Assembly (NCBI RefSeq): GCF_000226095.1
Contig: NC_016476.1
Location: 2,728,001-2,792,000, forward strand
Origin: Thermothelomyces thermophilus ATCC 42464
Taxonomy: Eukaryota; Ascomycota; Sordariomycetes; Sordariales; Chaetomiaceae
Direction of reading: 5' to 3'
Length of the DNA: 64,000 nt
The notes beneath the pieces are model-generated. The model was not told where the DNA came from. It ran no database searches and saw only the letters and a program-made list of their open reading frames with translations. Below are positions 1-10,655 of the stretch, one piece after another. Position 1 is the first letter of the stretch. The number at the start of each line of letters is the position of its first letter. Position numbers and translations under genes: made by a program.

Positions 1-16
1 GCAGGGGTGTAGCTCG

Positions 17-645
17 TCAAAGGGCAGGGCGGGCTCGCCAGCGGCCCGCCAGGCCTCGCGTAGCAGGTTGGCGGCCTCGACCAGCTCCTTCAGGGTCCTC
101 GTCGCCGCGGTCGCGGAAGAAGCGGAAGTTGATTTCGGGTCGATCCTGCGGGTCGGCCGAGACGAGACGGACAGAGCCGGCCTGGGACTTGGGCGCCAGG
201 TGCACCAGGGCGCACTCGTACTGGGTCGGGCCGTGGTAGGTGGGGAAACCGGGGCCAGAAGCCCTCAAAGGAGAAGGCGCCGCACCAGGCGAAGATGTTA
301 CGCCTGGCGGTCGGGGCCGAGGGTGTGCGTAGGAGCAGGGTGATGAGGCCCGAGTCGATTGGGGCGGCGCCCAGGGCGAGCAGGGAACCCTCGTAGTTAT
401 CGCCCAGGTTCTCGCCCACGCCTGGAAGGTCCTTGACCAGCGTGATGTTGAAGCGGGCCAGCTCCTCGGCCGGGTCGTCCGAATGCTTGAACCAAAAGTC
501 CCAGCGCGTCAGTTCGTCGTTGGCCGCCTAGTTGAAGTTGGCAATGTCGGTCTAGGTCGGGTTGTCGCCCTCGTCCCCGCCGGCCTCAATCCGGAGCGTC
601 TTGTGCCCGGCTCTTGCGAGATCGACCTCGGGTCCTGCGCGGGAG
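17..645 (-). pseudogene. GMC-family FAD oxidoreductase, broken and internally deleted
   Basis: Read leftward from about 645, the sequence gives a piece of the FAD-binding fold (DLARAGHKTLRIEAGGDEGD), as in the N-terminus of glucose/choline/aryl-alcohol oxidoreductases. It then jumps to the middle-domain signature GVGENLGDNYEG and to the C-terminal GMC domain (SVRLVSADPQDRPEINFRFF). Two in-frame stops lie in the N-terminal part, roughly 150-200 residues between the FAD fold and the VGEN motif are missing, and the frame shifts again near 260. The gene therefore cannot give a working enzyme. The C-terminal end lies at or beyond the left edge of the window. Family members oxidise alcohols or sugars with FAD, often outside the cell. 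The family assignment is firm; the substrate cannot be told. Confidence 0.75.
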
Positions 646-2914
646 AGGGAGGAAGGGGGCAGGGGGTCGGGGAATCCGTCTGGCCGTCTCCTTCTCTCCA
701 ACGGCAACCGATTATTATGTCATCAATCTCGGAAATTGAACGACAGCTGATAGTTTCTTTTTTTTTTCAGAATCTCATCCAAGTGAACCACTGTGGTCTG
801 TTGGGAGAGCTCAAGCGGTTGCAGCGGGCGGAATTTGCTTGTACCGATCATTGGCCTGGCTAAATTACCCGCAGGCCGAAAGGCAGGAGCTCCGGGTCCA
901 GTTCGAGTTACGATCCTTTTAGTCCCTTTTTGTTTAGGTGGCAGTCCATGGCAGGCACCTTGGCGGTTCCGGGAAATTGGTCATGCAGGAGGAAGACGCA
1001 TTGTTGTAATTATGTACACCGCACGCACTTTCATACTCGTAAACTAAGAATTAGACAGATGGGTCAGCTCGACGGCTTGTTCTTCGATTTTCATGGTGTG
1101 GTTGCATGGTATGGAACGAACCACGCTTTCGCAACTGACACGAACCTGTTCGGTAATGACGCAGCCTGTGGAGTTGGAGTTGGGTTGGAGGGTCGATACC
1201 TGGAACGATGCGGAAGGCCTGACCCGGATAATGGGAAGTCCGAGGTTCAAAATCCAAGGAGGGTAACCTCAGATATCACAAGAATGTAGGAGTAGAGGTA
1301 GGCAAGTGATACCAGGAAGCCTTCCCAACTCGGGGCTGATTATTAAATGGAGTGACCTGAGGCTGCGTGGATCGGACTGTCCTTTCTCCTACCGTCGCTG
1401 ACTTGAGATAGCCCCTCGTGATTGTAACCAGGGTAGGTACGTAAGTGTGGCAGGCTCGCATTCACAGGCTTGAGCATGCCCGTCGGCTAAACAAGCACAC
1501 CAACCTATCATACAGCCTTGGCTTTCAACATAGGAACTCCAGGTTCAGAAACGTAACAAAGACAGTGGGAAAAACGCTTTGAGATCGAGTTTATGGATTA
1601 AATTTGAGGATATCCTGATTGCAAGCCGCTATCCAGCTTGGGAGAGGAGATTATGGGTGACACTTCCAGCAAAAGACCTTCGATTGTCTGCCATTGCCAC
1701 ACAATCATTGAAAGAAGAAGAAAAGAGTGCCAGGAAAAATAGGAACAAAAAAGAAAACAAAGGAAAGAAAAGTGGAATCTCGTGATGAAAGTGTTTTAAT
1801 TAGTAGTTGCTACCTCGAATACCAAGATTGCCCGATATGGAGGACTGATGCAGTACGTTGTCTACGGACGCGTCCATCATGTAAGGTTGGATAAGATAAG
1901 CCCTGTGGATCTGGCAAACGGGCTGGCAAACGGAGTGTTCTTTGTTCCTATCCTCTACTTATACAGAGCCACAGGGCCAGCAAACGTAGGAAGGGGACAT
2001 CGCACTTTTGAACTATTTACAATACTACAACCTTTTCCATCTATTGGAACCACCATCTTCTATCAAGGACGAAAGACAAATGATTGGGCAACCCACGGAG
2101 GTCAGTGGGATAGTCTCAAGTCTGTGACCTCGGACTTTGGAATGCTCCGATCGGCTCTCCCCCACTAAAACTAGTAGGTATATCACGAACTAAAGACAAA
2201 ACTCGGCGAAGCAAGGTTAAACGCCGCAGGATTTGTGAAGGCAGACCATTTTCGCCGAAGATTGAAGGATTCAGCGACATGGTACATACATATCTGGCAC
2301 AATGCAGCTCTTCTAGCGATCAAGATCCTTCCTAGCGCTTGTTGCCAATAGGAGCTGGGGTGGGCACACGGATTTACCGGCTCTAGTAGAACTACAACTT
2401 TGGAACGCTACACAAGGCGCACCAGTGACGCACTGCTCGGACGGATTGCTCTGCCGGCTCGGAGATATTTGAGATGCGAATTATCAAGAGCGGACTCTCT
2501 TCATCCCCAATAAGAGACCGCGAATTGCGTAAGCCGGCCTTTATGATCGAAACGCCGGTCACGCGTGATCGGAGTTTCCATTTGCCTCATAGAAATGTAT
2601 CTCCGGGGCTTAACACCGGGCTCCGCGAAAATGCACTTTTGATTCTATCGGGGCGAGGTGCATCGGGATTGCGAACATGGAAGCTGGGACTGGAAATTCT
2701 ATTAAAGTCCAAGCTGGTGATCCCGTTTAGGTTCTGCTCGGCTCTTCAATCACCGCAGCCACACCCGACGGAAAACCTAACCCAAGGCACATAATTACTT
2801 AATTAATAATTAAGTCTTCGACGGGAGTTATCAGAGTCCTTCAACCCAGCCTCTTTTCCAGAGCCTCCACGCAAAATTCAACGAATTAACAAACCTCTTT
2901 CGAGAGCCGCCACC
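646..2914. other. Intergenic stretch without a supported gene
   Basis: No ORF here has a recognisable domain or sensible splice structure. The stretch holds a solo LTR (1846-2065, listed separately). It ends in the leader of the NmrA-like gene, which has an A/T-rich palindromic patch at 2799-2814 (TTAATTAATAATTAAG). Confidence 0.6.
1846..2065. mobile_element. Solo LTR, copy A (220 bp fossil)
   Basis: This 220-bp unit is repeated with about 90% identity at 33817-34037. It begins with TG and ends with CA. It is flanked by a perfect 5-bp direct repeat, AGGAC, at 1841-1845 and 2066-2070, the size of target duplication left by most LTR retrotransposons. A TATA-like CTACTTATACAG lies at about 1955. 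No internal retroelement sequence adjoins it, so it is best read as a solo LTR left by recombination between the two LTRs of an element. The family cannot be named because no coding part is present. Confidence 0.8.
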
Positions 2915-4012
2915 ATGTCTGCTACTGACCCTGTCACAAAAGTCGCTATTGTCGGCGTAAGTTCATCATCCCCTACCCCTCGCCCCCCCACCCCACACCC
3001 CCCCCCCCCCGGGGACCTCACCAGGTACTTGCTCTGCAGTGGCACATTCTCACACGAGTCTGTCTCGTCTTCCCTCTTCTACTACTAGGCATCCGGCCGC
3101 ATCGGAGGCGCGTTTGCCCGGGCGTTACTTCAGGGCGGCAAGCACACTGTTACGGCCTTGACCCGTAAAGGCAGCAATGGCGAGATCCCCGAGGGCGCCA
3201 AAAAGGTCGAGGTCGACTACGACAACCAGGACTCGATCGTGGAGGCGCTCGTCGGCCAAGAGTTCCTGATCATCACCCTCGGCGTGAGTGCACCCCCAGA
3301 ACTACACAGCAAGATCACGGATGCGGCGGGTAAGGCCAAAGTGCCGTACGTCATGCCCAACTACTACGGCTACCCGCACCACACCATCACCGGCAGCACC
3401 GACATCTACACCAAGCTCTCGCTAGAACGGCTCAGTGAAGTCACCCGCAATGGCTTCTCGACCCGGGTCCACATGGCGTGCGGCTTCTGGTACGAGTGGA
3501 GCCTGGCGCTCGGAGACCCGTGGTTCGGCATCGACATTGCACAGCGCAAGGTGACCTTCTTCGACGACGGCAAGCGGCCCATCACCGTCAGCACCTGGGA
3601 TCAGTGCGGCCGCGCCATCGCCGCCTTGCTGAGCCTGCCTCAGCGGGGCTCCTCCCCTTCACTGGCCGACTTCATCAACGACAAGGGCGTGCTGGTCGAG
3701 AGCTGGCACCTCTCGCAGCGCGACATGCTCGACAGCGTGCACCGCGTGCTAGGCACCACCGACGCCGACTGGCAGATCACGTACGAGCCGGTCGAGAAGC
3801 GCCTCAAGGACGGCGAGGAGCAGATGCGGAACAAGGACCTCCGCGGCTTCGCCAAGGTGCTGTACGGGGGCATCTTTGACGCCTCCAACCCCGTCAGCAA
3901 CTACGTCGGCGAGGCCAACCCGATCCTCGGCCTGCCCAAGGAGGACCTCGATGAGGCCACCAAGCGGGCCGTCGACATGGCTTTGAGCGGCTACAACCCG
4001 CTCGGTTTGTGA
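2915..4012 (+). CDS. NmrA-like / isoflavone-reductase-type NAD(P)-binding oxidoreductase
   Basis: Two exons, 2915-2956 and 3089-4012, give 321 residues. The intron (2957-3088) has GTAAGT and a CTACTAG end. Splicing joins VAIVG to ASGRIGG, producing an N-terminal dinucleotide-binding loop of the NmrA type (GASGRIGG, residues 14-21) in an atypical SDR (short-chain dehydrogenase/reductase) Rossmann fold. The next strands carry ALTRKG, where 2'-phosphate-binding arginine usually sits, and VDYDNQDSIVEAL. Members are either reductases of aromatic or secondary metabolites or redox sensors that bind NADP; the substrate is not predictable. The ATG at 2915 sits in a textbook GCCGCCACCATG context, which decides the start. 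A 13-base C-run lies inside the intron. No signal peptide or membrane segment is seen, so it is probably cytosolic. Confidence 0.85.
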
Positions 4013-5597
4013 CCAAAAAGATCCAGAACGCGGAGAAATCATAACTGGTATCCAGATGGGAAAGGGACATGTTGATAGCACGTAGTGTATAAGCGCTCTT
4101 GGTGTGTTCTCGTGATCCCCCCATTGACAAATGTGATTTACATTTGCTATTGGATGCTTCAATCATAACCTACCACCCAATGTTCCGTGAGTCAGGCCAC
4201 TAGTAATTAGACATGAAACTCTGTTGTAAATCTCGGAGGCGTACGGATTTTACCGGGTACCTCTAATGGGGATGTCGTTATGCACCTTATGTACATATCT
4301 ACCCGCACGATATTAACCTCCAGAGTCTGGGTTCGCCGGGTCCGCCGGGTCAGCCAAGCTTTCCGGCACTCTCTTAAGAACACCTCCTCCGTATAGAACC
4401 CGCAATTCTGTTTATCTAAAATGACACATGGGCTTACAATGCATAATGGCTACCAAAGTGGGCCCGTACCTTGTCGAGAATATAACATCCGTCACTTTGG
4501 CTTGGTTCTGTAAGGTAGTTTTGTCAAATTATCGTGCCGCCCAACGATGTGAGTGGTGCTCACGATAGCGTAGTGGTGTATGGTGTTGACAGGGCATGCC
4601 CTTTTAGTGTGTGGAGAAGACGGAAGAAGAAAGATGCAGATCTCGTTGTACGGAGTAGCGTCGATCGTACGGATCCTTAAGTGTAATTATAGACCTGCAT
4701 GACCCCTCATACTACGTCTTCCGTCCCATAATAAACCACCAGGGTACTCAATCCTACTCACGAGGATTTCGGGGTGATTGGTTGCAACCTGCTGTTGCGT
4801 TGCCATTCACGGGTACTTCTCGTACTTCCCTGCTTCAAATCAGTCCCACCGACAATTTCCCTGACCGCACCTGGCGTGAGGGCATGCACGTTTGGGGCAA
4901 TTGGAACGATGTCTGAGCTGAGACGGTTCAGCTCAGGAGAAGACAACGGACTGAGCGCGATTGATATGTCTGGAAAGGGACGAACCGGTTGTTCCTCGTT
5001 CCCTCCCCTCCCCAGACACCTCTCTCCCGTTGTTCTTATCCGCAGTTTTCGTTCCCACCTTCCCCAAAGTCCAGCGGGCCTAGACCGCCCCAAGCGCACA
5101 AACGAAGATGGAGTGTCAGCACTAATGTAATGTCAGCTACTCGCCCATCAGCCAACGCTGATTGGGTGGTAATGCCGTAGTCGCTGCATCAAAAAGTCGC
5201 AAAGCCATTTTTTTTTGTTGTTGTTCTTTTCGAGGTCATCCCCAGCCAAGCCATTTTTCTGGGGGGACGAAAGGAAGCACTTCGGGACTTTGCAGCCTCC
5301 CCAATTGCTGGCTCTCGGCGGGGGTAGGGCCGCACGCTACACTAAAACAACCTTAGCGTAGATAGAAGAACATGACGAAGCACCTTAACATGATCCTGGG
5401 TCTTTCCACGTCGCTTCTCTAGTCAAATACCTACCCTAAGCCCGACTAGCTTCCCCGTTTTCTGCGAAGCGAGAACTTACTTTAGCGACGCTAACGAGGA
5501 CTGGATCTGTCCGTCGGGACCGGTTGGCAGCGCTCGGCGGCCCGAAGAACAAAAAAGCGGCCCCACTACGTTAACTACCATTTTCTGTGTTCTGTGA
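4013..5597. other. Intergenic stretch without a supported gene
   Basis: Several open frames up to 118 codons exist on both strands, but they overlap one another and show no domain, signal peptide or splice-supported extension. I see no repeat or RNA gene. The last 200 bp presumably hold the promoter of the membrane-protein gene that starts at 5598. Confidence 0.5.
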
Positions 5598-6852
5598 ATG
5601 ATGGACAAGGCCTCGGACCGGACACGGCGACAGCGCGCTCTCGGGCCGCGGCTGCCCAATCTCGCGCTGGTCGCCGGGCTCTTCATCAACCCATCATCCC
5701 CCATCGCCCCGGCCGGCGCTGCCGCCGCTGCCGTCGCGGCCAGACAATGTCTCCAGGCTCCCGCGGCTCCCGCGGCACCCCGGTCTCCCCGGTCCCTCCC
5801 GTCTCCGCTCCAGGTACGCAACGAGGGCGAGCACGTAGTCCTCGCCGACTGCGTCGACACGGCCGGCGTGCTGTCTTCGCAGATCGCCTACTTCCCCGGC
5901 GACCCGGGCCCGTCGCCCCAGGACGTGGCCGTGGTCGAGACCAAGGAGGGCCAGACGGCGCTATGGGTCAACGACAACACGTCGGCCCTCTTCACGACCA
6001 CGGGCGTCACCTTCACCGCCCTGATCGGCCCGCACGTCAAGGACGGCGAGTTCGCCGGCATCGGCAACAACGGCTACGGCAACTTTAGCTGCTACCAGAT
6101 GTACAGCAAGGACCTGTACAAGTACGCCAAGACCACATGCTCGCAGGTGTACCTGTGCGACCACAGCGCTCCGCCCGGTAAGTTTTTTTTAAAAAAAAAT
6201 AATAATTATTATTTTTCTTATTTATTTTGCCCAACTCAGGCAGAAGAGAGAGAGTGGATTAAAGTGTGCTGACACGGTTCATTCAGCGGGCTGGGTCTGG
6301 GACCCGTCGAAGGGCAGTAGTAATAGCATGTCCCACGGCACCATCATCGGCATCGCGGTCGGGGTCGTCGGCGGGGTGCTCTTCCTTCTCGCGGCGGCTC
6401 TGGCCATTTGGTATTTCCGGCGGTCGAGGGGCGGGCGCGGGGGCGCGGCTAGCCGCCTCTCGAGCAAGTTGCTCAGGTCGGGCACCTCTTCGACCGCGGC
6501 GGCATCCTCGGACGCGGGCGAGCCCAAGTCTCAGACGCAGACGCAGACGCCGATGCCGACGCCGAGCGAGTTTTCGTCGAGCCAGCACCACCAGCCCGTG
6601 GTGCAGAAGATAACCGGCCCTTACGAGATGGATGGCCGGTACCGCGTCGAGCTGGCCAACGACAACGGCAAGTACGAGATGGACCCGCACGGCCACGGCA
6701 GCGCCGAGCTCGATCCTACGTCCAAGCAACAAGAACACGCGACACCTTCCACCCAGAACCAGGTGTCACCCGTCACTCCCGCGCAGTCAGATTCCCTGCT
6801 GCAGCATGGCGGCTTCCCGCCGAGGTCTCCACCTCCGCAGTATGCGGAATGA
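5598..6852 (+). CDS. Single-pass membrane protein, Ser/Pro-rich tail, function unknown
   Basis: Two exons, 5598-6177 and 6287-6852, give 381 residues. The GTAAGT..ATTCAG intron preserves phase and joins SAPP to AGWVWDPSKG. The N-terminal 75 residues are Ala/Pro/Arg-rich with a weak hydrophobic patch (LALVAGLFI) that could be a signal anchor. Residues about 75-205 form an ectodomain-like region with several Cys (ADCVD, FSCYQMY, TTCSQVYLCDH). One clear transmembrane helix lies at about 212-236 (IIGIAVGVVGGVLFLLAAAL), followed by a basic stop-transfer (FRRSRGGRGG) and a Ser/Thr/Gln-rich cytoplasmic tail. This layout is common among fungal surface or wall-sensor-like proteins, but no named domain is recognised. 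A second ATG three bases downstream is equally possible. The gene is real by intron phase and codon use; its role is not assignable. Confidence 0.7.
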
Positions 6853-7386
6853 GCAACCGATTGCTGCATTGCGCGAACGGGCAATGGGAACAGGAAAAAA
6901 CAATTGGGAAACAATTGGAATGATGGGTATTCTTTGCATTGCAGCTGGGCATAAAGTGATCCCTTTCTCAGGATGGGCCCATCTACATTTCTTACGCTTC
7001 AGGCGCTTCCGCTCTCTTTCTCTCTCAGTGGACTGCTTTCGCGGTGGACTCCGTCGACTCTGGCAGAATGTTTCGCATTGTGGGCAGAACTGAAAGTCGA
7101 GACGGGAAGATGGCGGGGTGATAGCGAAGAGGCGGGGGTCGCGAGGGCCGATGAAGGGTGCGGCCCGCCGCGGCATTATCGATCCACCTGCCCCACCAGA
7201 TCGGCTGGCTGGTGCCTGCTGTGCCTGCCTGCTCGCTATTCCGAACCCTTGCAGGAACCACCTACGGAGCGAGCTCACACCGACCGCTCCGCTCCGCTCC
7301 ACCGGAACTGCGCTCTTCCGTTCTTTCACAGACCCAGGCCAACAACTCCTTTTACACCCCCCCTTTCGGGGACGCGCCAACGGGCA
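6853..7386. other. Intergenic, promoter region of the MFS gene
   Basis: These 534 bp carry no supported gene. Overlapping frames on both strands look like chance openings in GC-rich DNA. Short CT-rich runs (TCTCTTTCTCTCTC at about 7014) precede the MFS start, as is common in fungal promoters. Confidence 0.4.
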
Positions 7387-9522
7387 ATGACGGAGACGAC
7401 ACCACCCGCTGCCGGCGACCCCGCGGATGTGCCGCCGCCACATCCCAAGTATTATCGCTCACCGGCAGCATCCCGCCGCGCAGTCCGGCCGCTGCTGCTG
7501 CTCGTCGCCCTCGTCAATCTCGCTTGGAGCCTATACCAACTCCCCCTGAGTCGCGTGCTGGAGAGCCGCTTGTGCCGGGAACACTATGCCGCCCGCGATC
7601 CCTCGGTTCTGCGTCCGGACGGGTCCGTCCCGGAGCAGCTCTGCAAGATCGACCCGGTCCAGCAGCCGCTTGGCCGGATCCAGGGAATGACGGAGGCGGC
7701 CTGGGTCGCTGGTGGTACGCAAAGCTTAGCCGGACACCGTTACCTCCGGACTTTTGTTTTTTTTTATTTTTTCAGAACTTGGCCGTAGAATACAAAAGTG
7801 GTATGCTAAGTTAACTATGTCTACAATAGACTTCTTGATGACCATCCCGCTCGTTTGCCTCGCAGATCACCTGGGACATCGCTTTGTGCTGTGGCTCAAC
7901 CTGGTCCCTCGCGTCTTGCTGCTCGCCTGGACCTTCGCCGTCGGCTACTTCGACCATGCGCTCCCGGTCGACGCGATCCTGGCCGCTCCCGTCTTTTCTT
8001 TCCTCGGTGGCGATTGCGTCTTCAACTCGATTGTCTACGCCATAGTTTCGGACTTGGCAGATGACAACGTGCTTCGGTATTAACATCACGTCCCCTTCCC
8101 CTGTGTGCCTTTGTCACTACCGTCGCGAACTCATACTCAAGCCACCTACCTAACTTACTTCACCCACCCACCCACTTACTTGAGTACCCATTCCCTGGAC
8201 GCTGACACACCGGGCCCGGTAGCGCGACATTTTTCGGCTATGTCAACGCCGTCTCCTCCATCTTCTCCTCTCAACTGGGGCCCGCTCTCGCCTCGGCCAC
8301 CATGAGCACTCTCCTGTGGCTGCCCCTCTGGCTGGGCATCGCCATCTTGCTCCTCGCCATCCCGGTCATCTCCGCCCTCCCGCTCCCGTCGACGAGGTCC
8401 TATCCCGGCAGCGCCACCATCACCGGCATCGTCGACGAAGAAGAGGCGGCCGACGACCCACATCACCACGCCACCCCTCTCCTCGCAGCAGCGGCAGCAG
8501 CAGCGGTAGCAGCAGGAGGAGGAGGAGGAGGAGGAGGACGAGGGGGACACCCGCACACGTCCACCCTGCGATCCCTCGCCGCGCGCCGCGTCGGCGCCCT
8601 CCTCGCCCTGCTCGCGAGCCCGACCCGCAGCCTGGTCCTCCTGCTGTCCGTCTTCTTCCTCGCCTCCCTCGCCTCCTCCGACACCAAGCTCCTGCCGCTC
8701 TACATCTCCAACCGCTACGCCTGGACCTTCGCCTCGGTCGGCTACCTCCTCTCCGCCAAGGCCCTCTTCAACTTCTTCCTCCTCTGGGTCGCCGTCCCCC
8801 GCGTGCTGCGCTGGCAGCAGCAGCAGCAGCAACGGCGGAAGCAACGGCGGAAGCAGCTGGGGCGCAGACAGGAGGGCACTAGGAGGAGGAGCAGTAGTAG
8901 TAGCACTGCTACCACTACTGCTACCACTCCGGTTGCTGTTGGTGGTGGTGGTGGTGGTGGTGGTGGTGGTGGGAATGGTGATAGGTCTGGATCTTTCTCG
9001 TCCAGGCCCTCAACGCCCGACGAGCTGGACACGGACGCGGACTGGCGGGACGTGCTGCGCAACGCCGAGACCTGCCTGTGGCTCTCGGCGGCGGGGGCCT
9101 CGTGCATCGCCGGCTCGCCCAGCATCGGGCTCCTGGTGCCCTCGCTCGGGCTGTACGCACTGGGCATCGCCCTGCCCATGTTTACCTACTCGCTTCTGAG
9201 GGCGCCCGGCATGGGACTGGTGGGGAAAAGGGGCGGGCGGGACCGGAGCCGGAGCGGGAGCCGGGGCCGGGGCCGGGGCTGGAATCGGGGTGGTGGTGGT
9301 GGCGGCGGCGGCGGCGATGGAGAAGAAGGGGGGGACGGGCTTGGCGCGCCCGTCTTCTCGGTCGTCATGTTGGTGAGGACGCTGGGGACACTGGTTGGCG
9401 CCGTCGTGATGCCCGCTCTGTGGGTGACGGGCTTGGGCGTGGAGATCCTGCCCTTACCTTACGTGGCGAGCGCCTTCTTCTATGCCATCGCCGCGGTCGT
9501 AGTGAAGAGGATTCATGTATAA
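7387..9522 (+). CDS. Major-facilitator (MFS) transporter with glycine-rich loops
   Basis: Three exons, 7387-7714, 7776-8076 and 8223-9522, give 642 residues with matching phases. An alternative acceptor at 7829 would also be in frame but would shorten the first loop. Hydrophobic segments in order are the first helix (RPLLLLVALVNLAWSLYQL), a block around FLMTIPLVCLADHLGHRFVL with the loop 2-3 signature ADxxGHR, four further helices up to AILLLAIPVISALPL, and a second half with about five more. The family moves small molecules through the plasma or vacuole membrane by proton coupling; the substrate is unknown. The central loop is swollen by Ala/Gly tracts (about residues 297-322), a GGT-encoded glycine run (8940-8973) and another glycine run near 9286-9315, all low-complexity expansions probably exposed on one face. 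No cluster partner is evident beside it. Confidence 0.8.
8940..8973 (+). repeat. GGT trinucleotide tract in the MFS gene
   Basis: Uninterrupted GGT units encode a poly-glycine run in the MFS loop. The tract is likely length-variable between strains. Confidence 0.9.
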
Positions 9523-9823
9523 CAAGGGAGTTGATGTTGAACTGCACTGCATTCACCACGCGTCTTCCTCCATCCTGCTGGAGCGAAACCTGGAGTGATG
9601 CCCCCCTCCGGTCACATCCAGTTGTCTTCTCGCCTTTGCCTTCTTGGAGTGACGAGTAGTCGCGCACCCGGCTTCTGGTCTCAGCGAAGTCAGCGGCACA
9701 TCTTGTCGGACGTTCCGGCAAACCTCTGGCTCTCGCATCTCATGCAGGCCCAATCCGAGGTCCGCACTGTTTGGCGTAATTAGTACAAGGCCTGGGTTCA
9801 TGATGCAGGATAATTGAGACAAG
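9523..9823. other. Intergenic, nothing recognised
   Basis: About 300 bp between the MFS stop and the doubtful small gene at 9824. No motif or conserved frame is seen. Confidence 0.4.
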
Positions 9824-10362
9824 ATGCGAAAGGTCTCTGGCAATGATTCGTCGGCTCGCTTCAATCTCGAGCCGTATCAGAAGATCAAAACAAGTACCGG
9901 ACGCCAGAGTGACGGTGCAATGGTCACTCCTTCGTCTGATAACGCCGAATTGCGAGATCTCACAGCCGAGTCGCGCGCGAGAAGTATAACAGCATGACGA
10001 ACGGGGTCATTCTGGCCCTCGCCGGCTTCGGCGCCGGGCTGACCCGCGAGCTGGCCGCTCGCCCGGAGACGGTGCACGTCGACAGCCTCGTCCTCCTCCC
10101 CGGCGAGGTGCGCAGCCACAGCATCTGCCGCGGGGTGCCCCCGAGCGCGCCGATCGCCGACCGGTTCGGGGGCGGGACGCCGTCCGCGAGGTGGACTCGG
10201 CGCTGCAACGGCTGGGGGACGAGATGCATCCGGCGTTGGCGGCACGGGATCGAGGCCGTCCTGCTACGGATCGCGCCCGAGGCGGCCAGGACGAAGGGGT
10301 TGGTGGACCAGCTTCGCTTCAAGAAGGAGGCCTGGAATGAGTTCCTTGCGAAAAACCAGTGA
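9824..10362 (+). pseudogene. Unrecognised small gene, apparently frame-broken
   Basis: Three consecutive coding-like pieces lie in different frames. From the ATG at 9824 a 56-codon stretch runs (MRKVSGNDSSARFNLEPYQ...), then from 9994 a frame with GVILALAGFGAGLTREL, then a piece read best as REVDSALQRLGDEMHPALAA, and a last piece ending KGLVDQLRFKKEAWNEFLA before the TGA at 10360-10362. The amphipathic character and codon use suggest one former protein of about 180 residues with two or three frame changes. A small intron could explain the first join, but not all of them. I do not recognise the family. It may be a decayed host gene or a gene with sequencing indels. Confidence 0.3.
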
Positions 10363-10655
10363 GCTGTTGCTGAGCGCTTGTTTCCACATTACGAGTTGCG
10401 TCTCTTTTTTTTCTGCTTCATCTGTAATAAACTCCGTATCCCTCCTTGATCCGTCCAATCTTTCCATGCTCAGAGCTCCCCATGTCTGATATGGGGTGAA
10501 CCGCAAACTTGTCGCACACGACGCGCGCCACTCCCCCCCCCCCCCCACCCCTTTTCTCGGATGCTAATTCTATAATACAAAAAACAAACAAACGTCTACC
10601 CGAGCGCCTGCCATACCCATGTTACCCTGCCCATCGGTCGCTAACAAGTGCGTCC

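Noticed and set aside
4774-5130. 118-codon frame upstream of the membrane-protein gene
   Set aside because: A 113-codon frame overlaps it on the other strand. It has no domain and no sign of splicing to neighbours.
7754-8083. Separate small gene starting near 7754
   Set aside because: Its frame and phase fit the second exon of the MFS transporter exactly, so it is not an independent gene.
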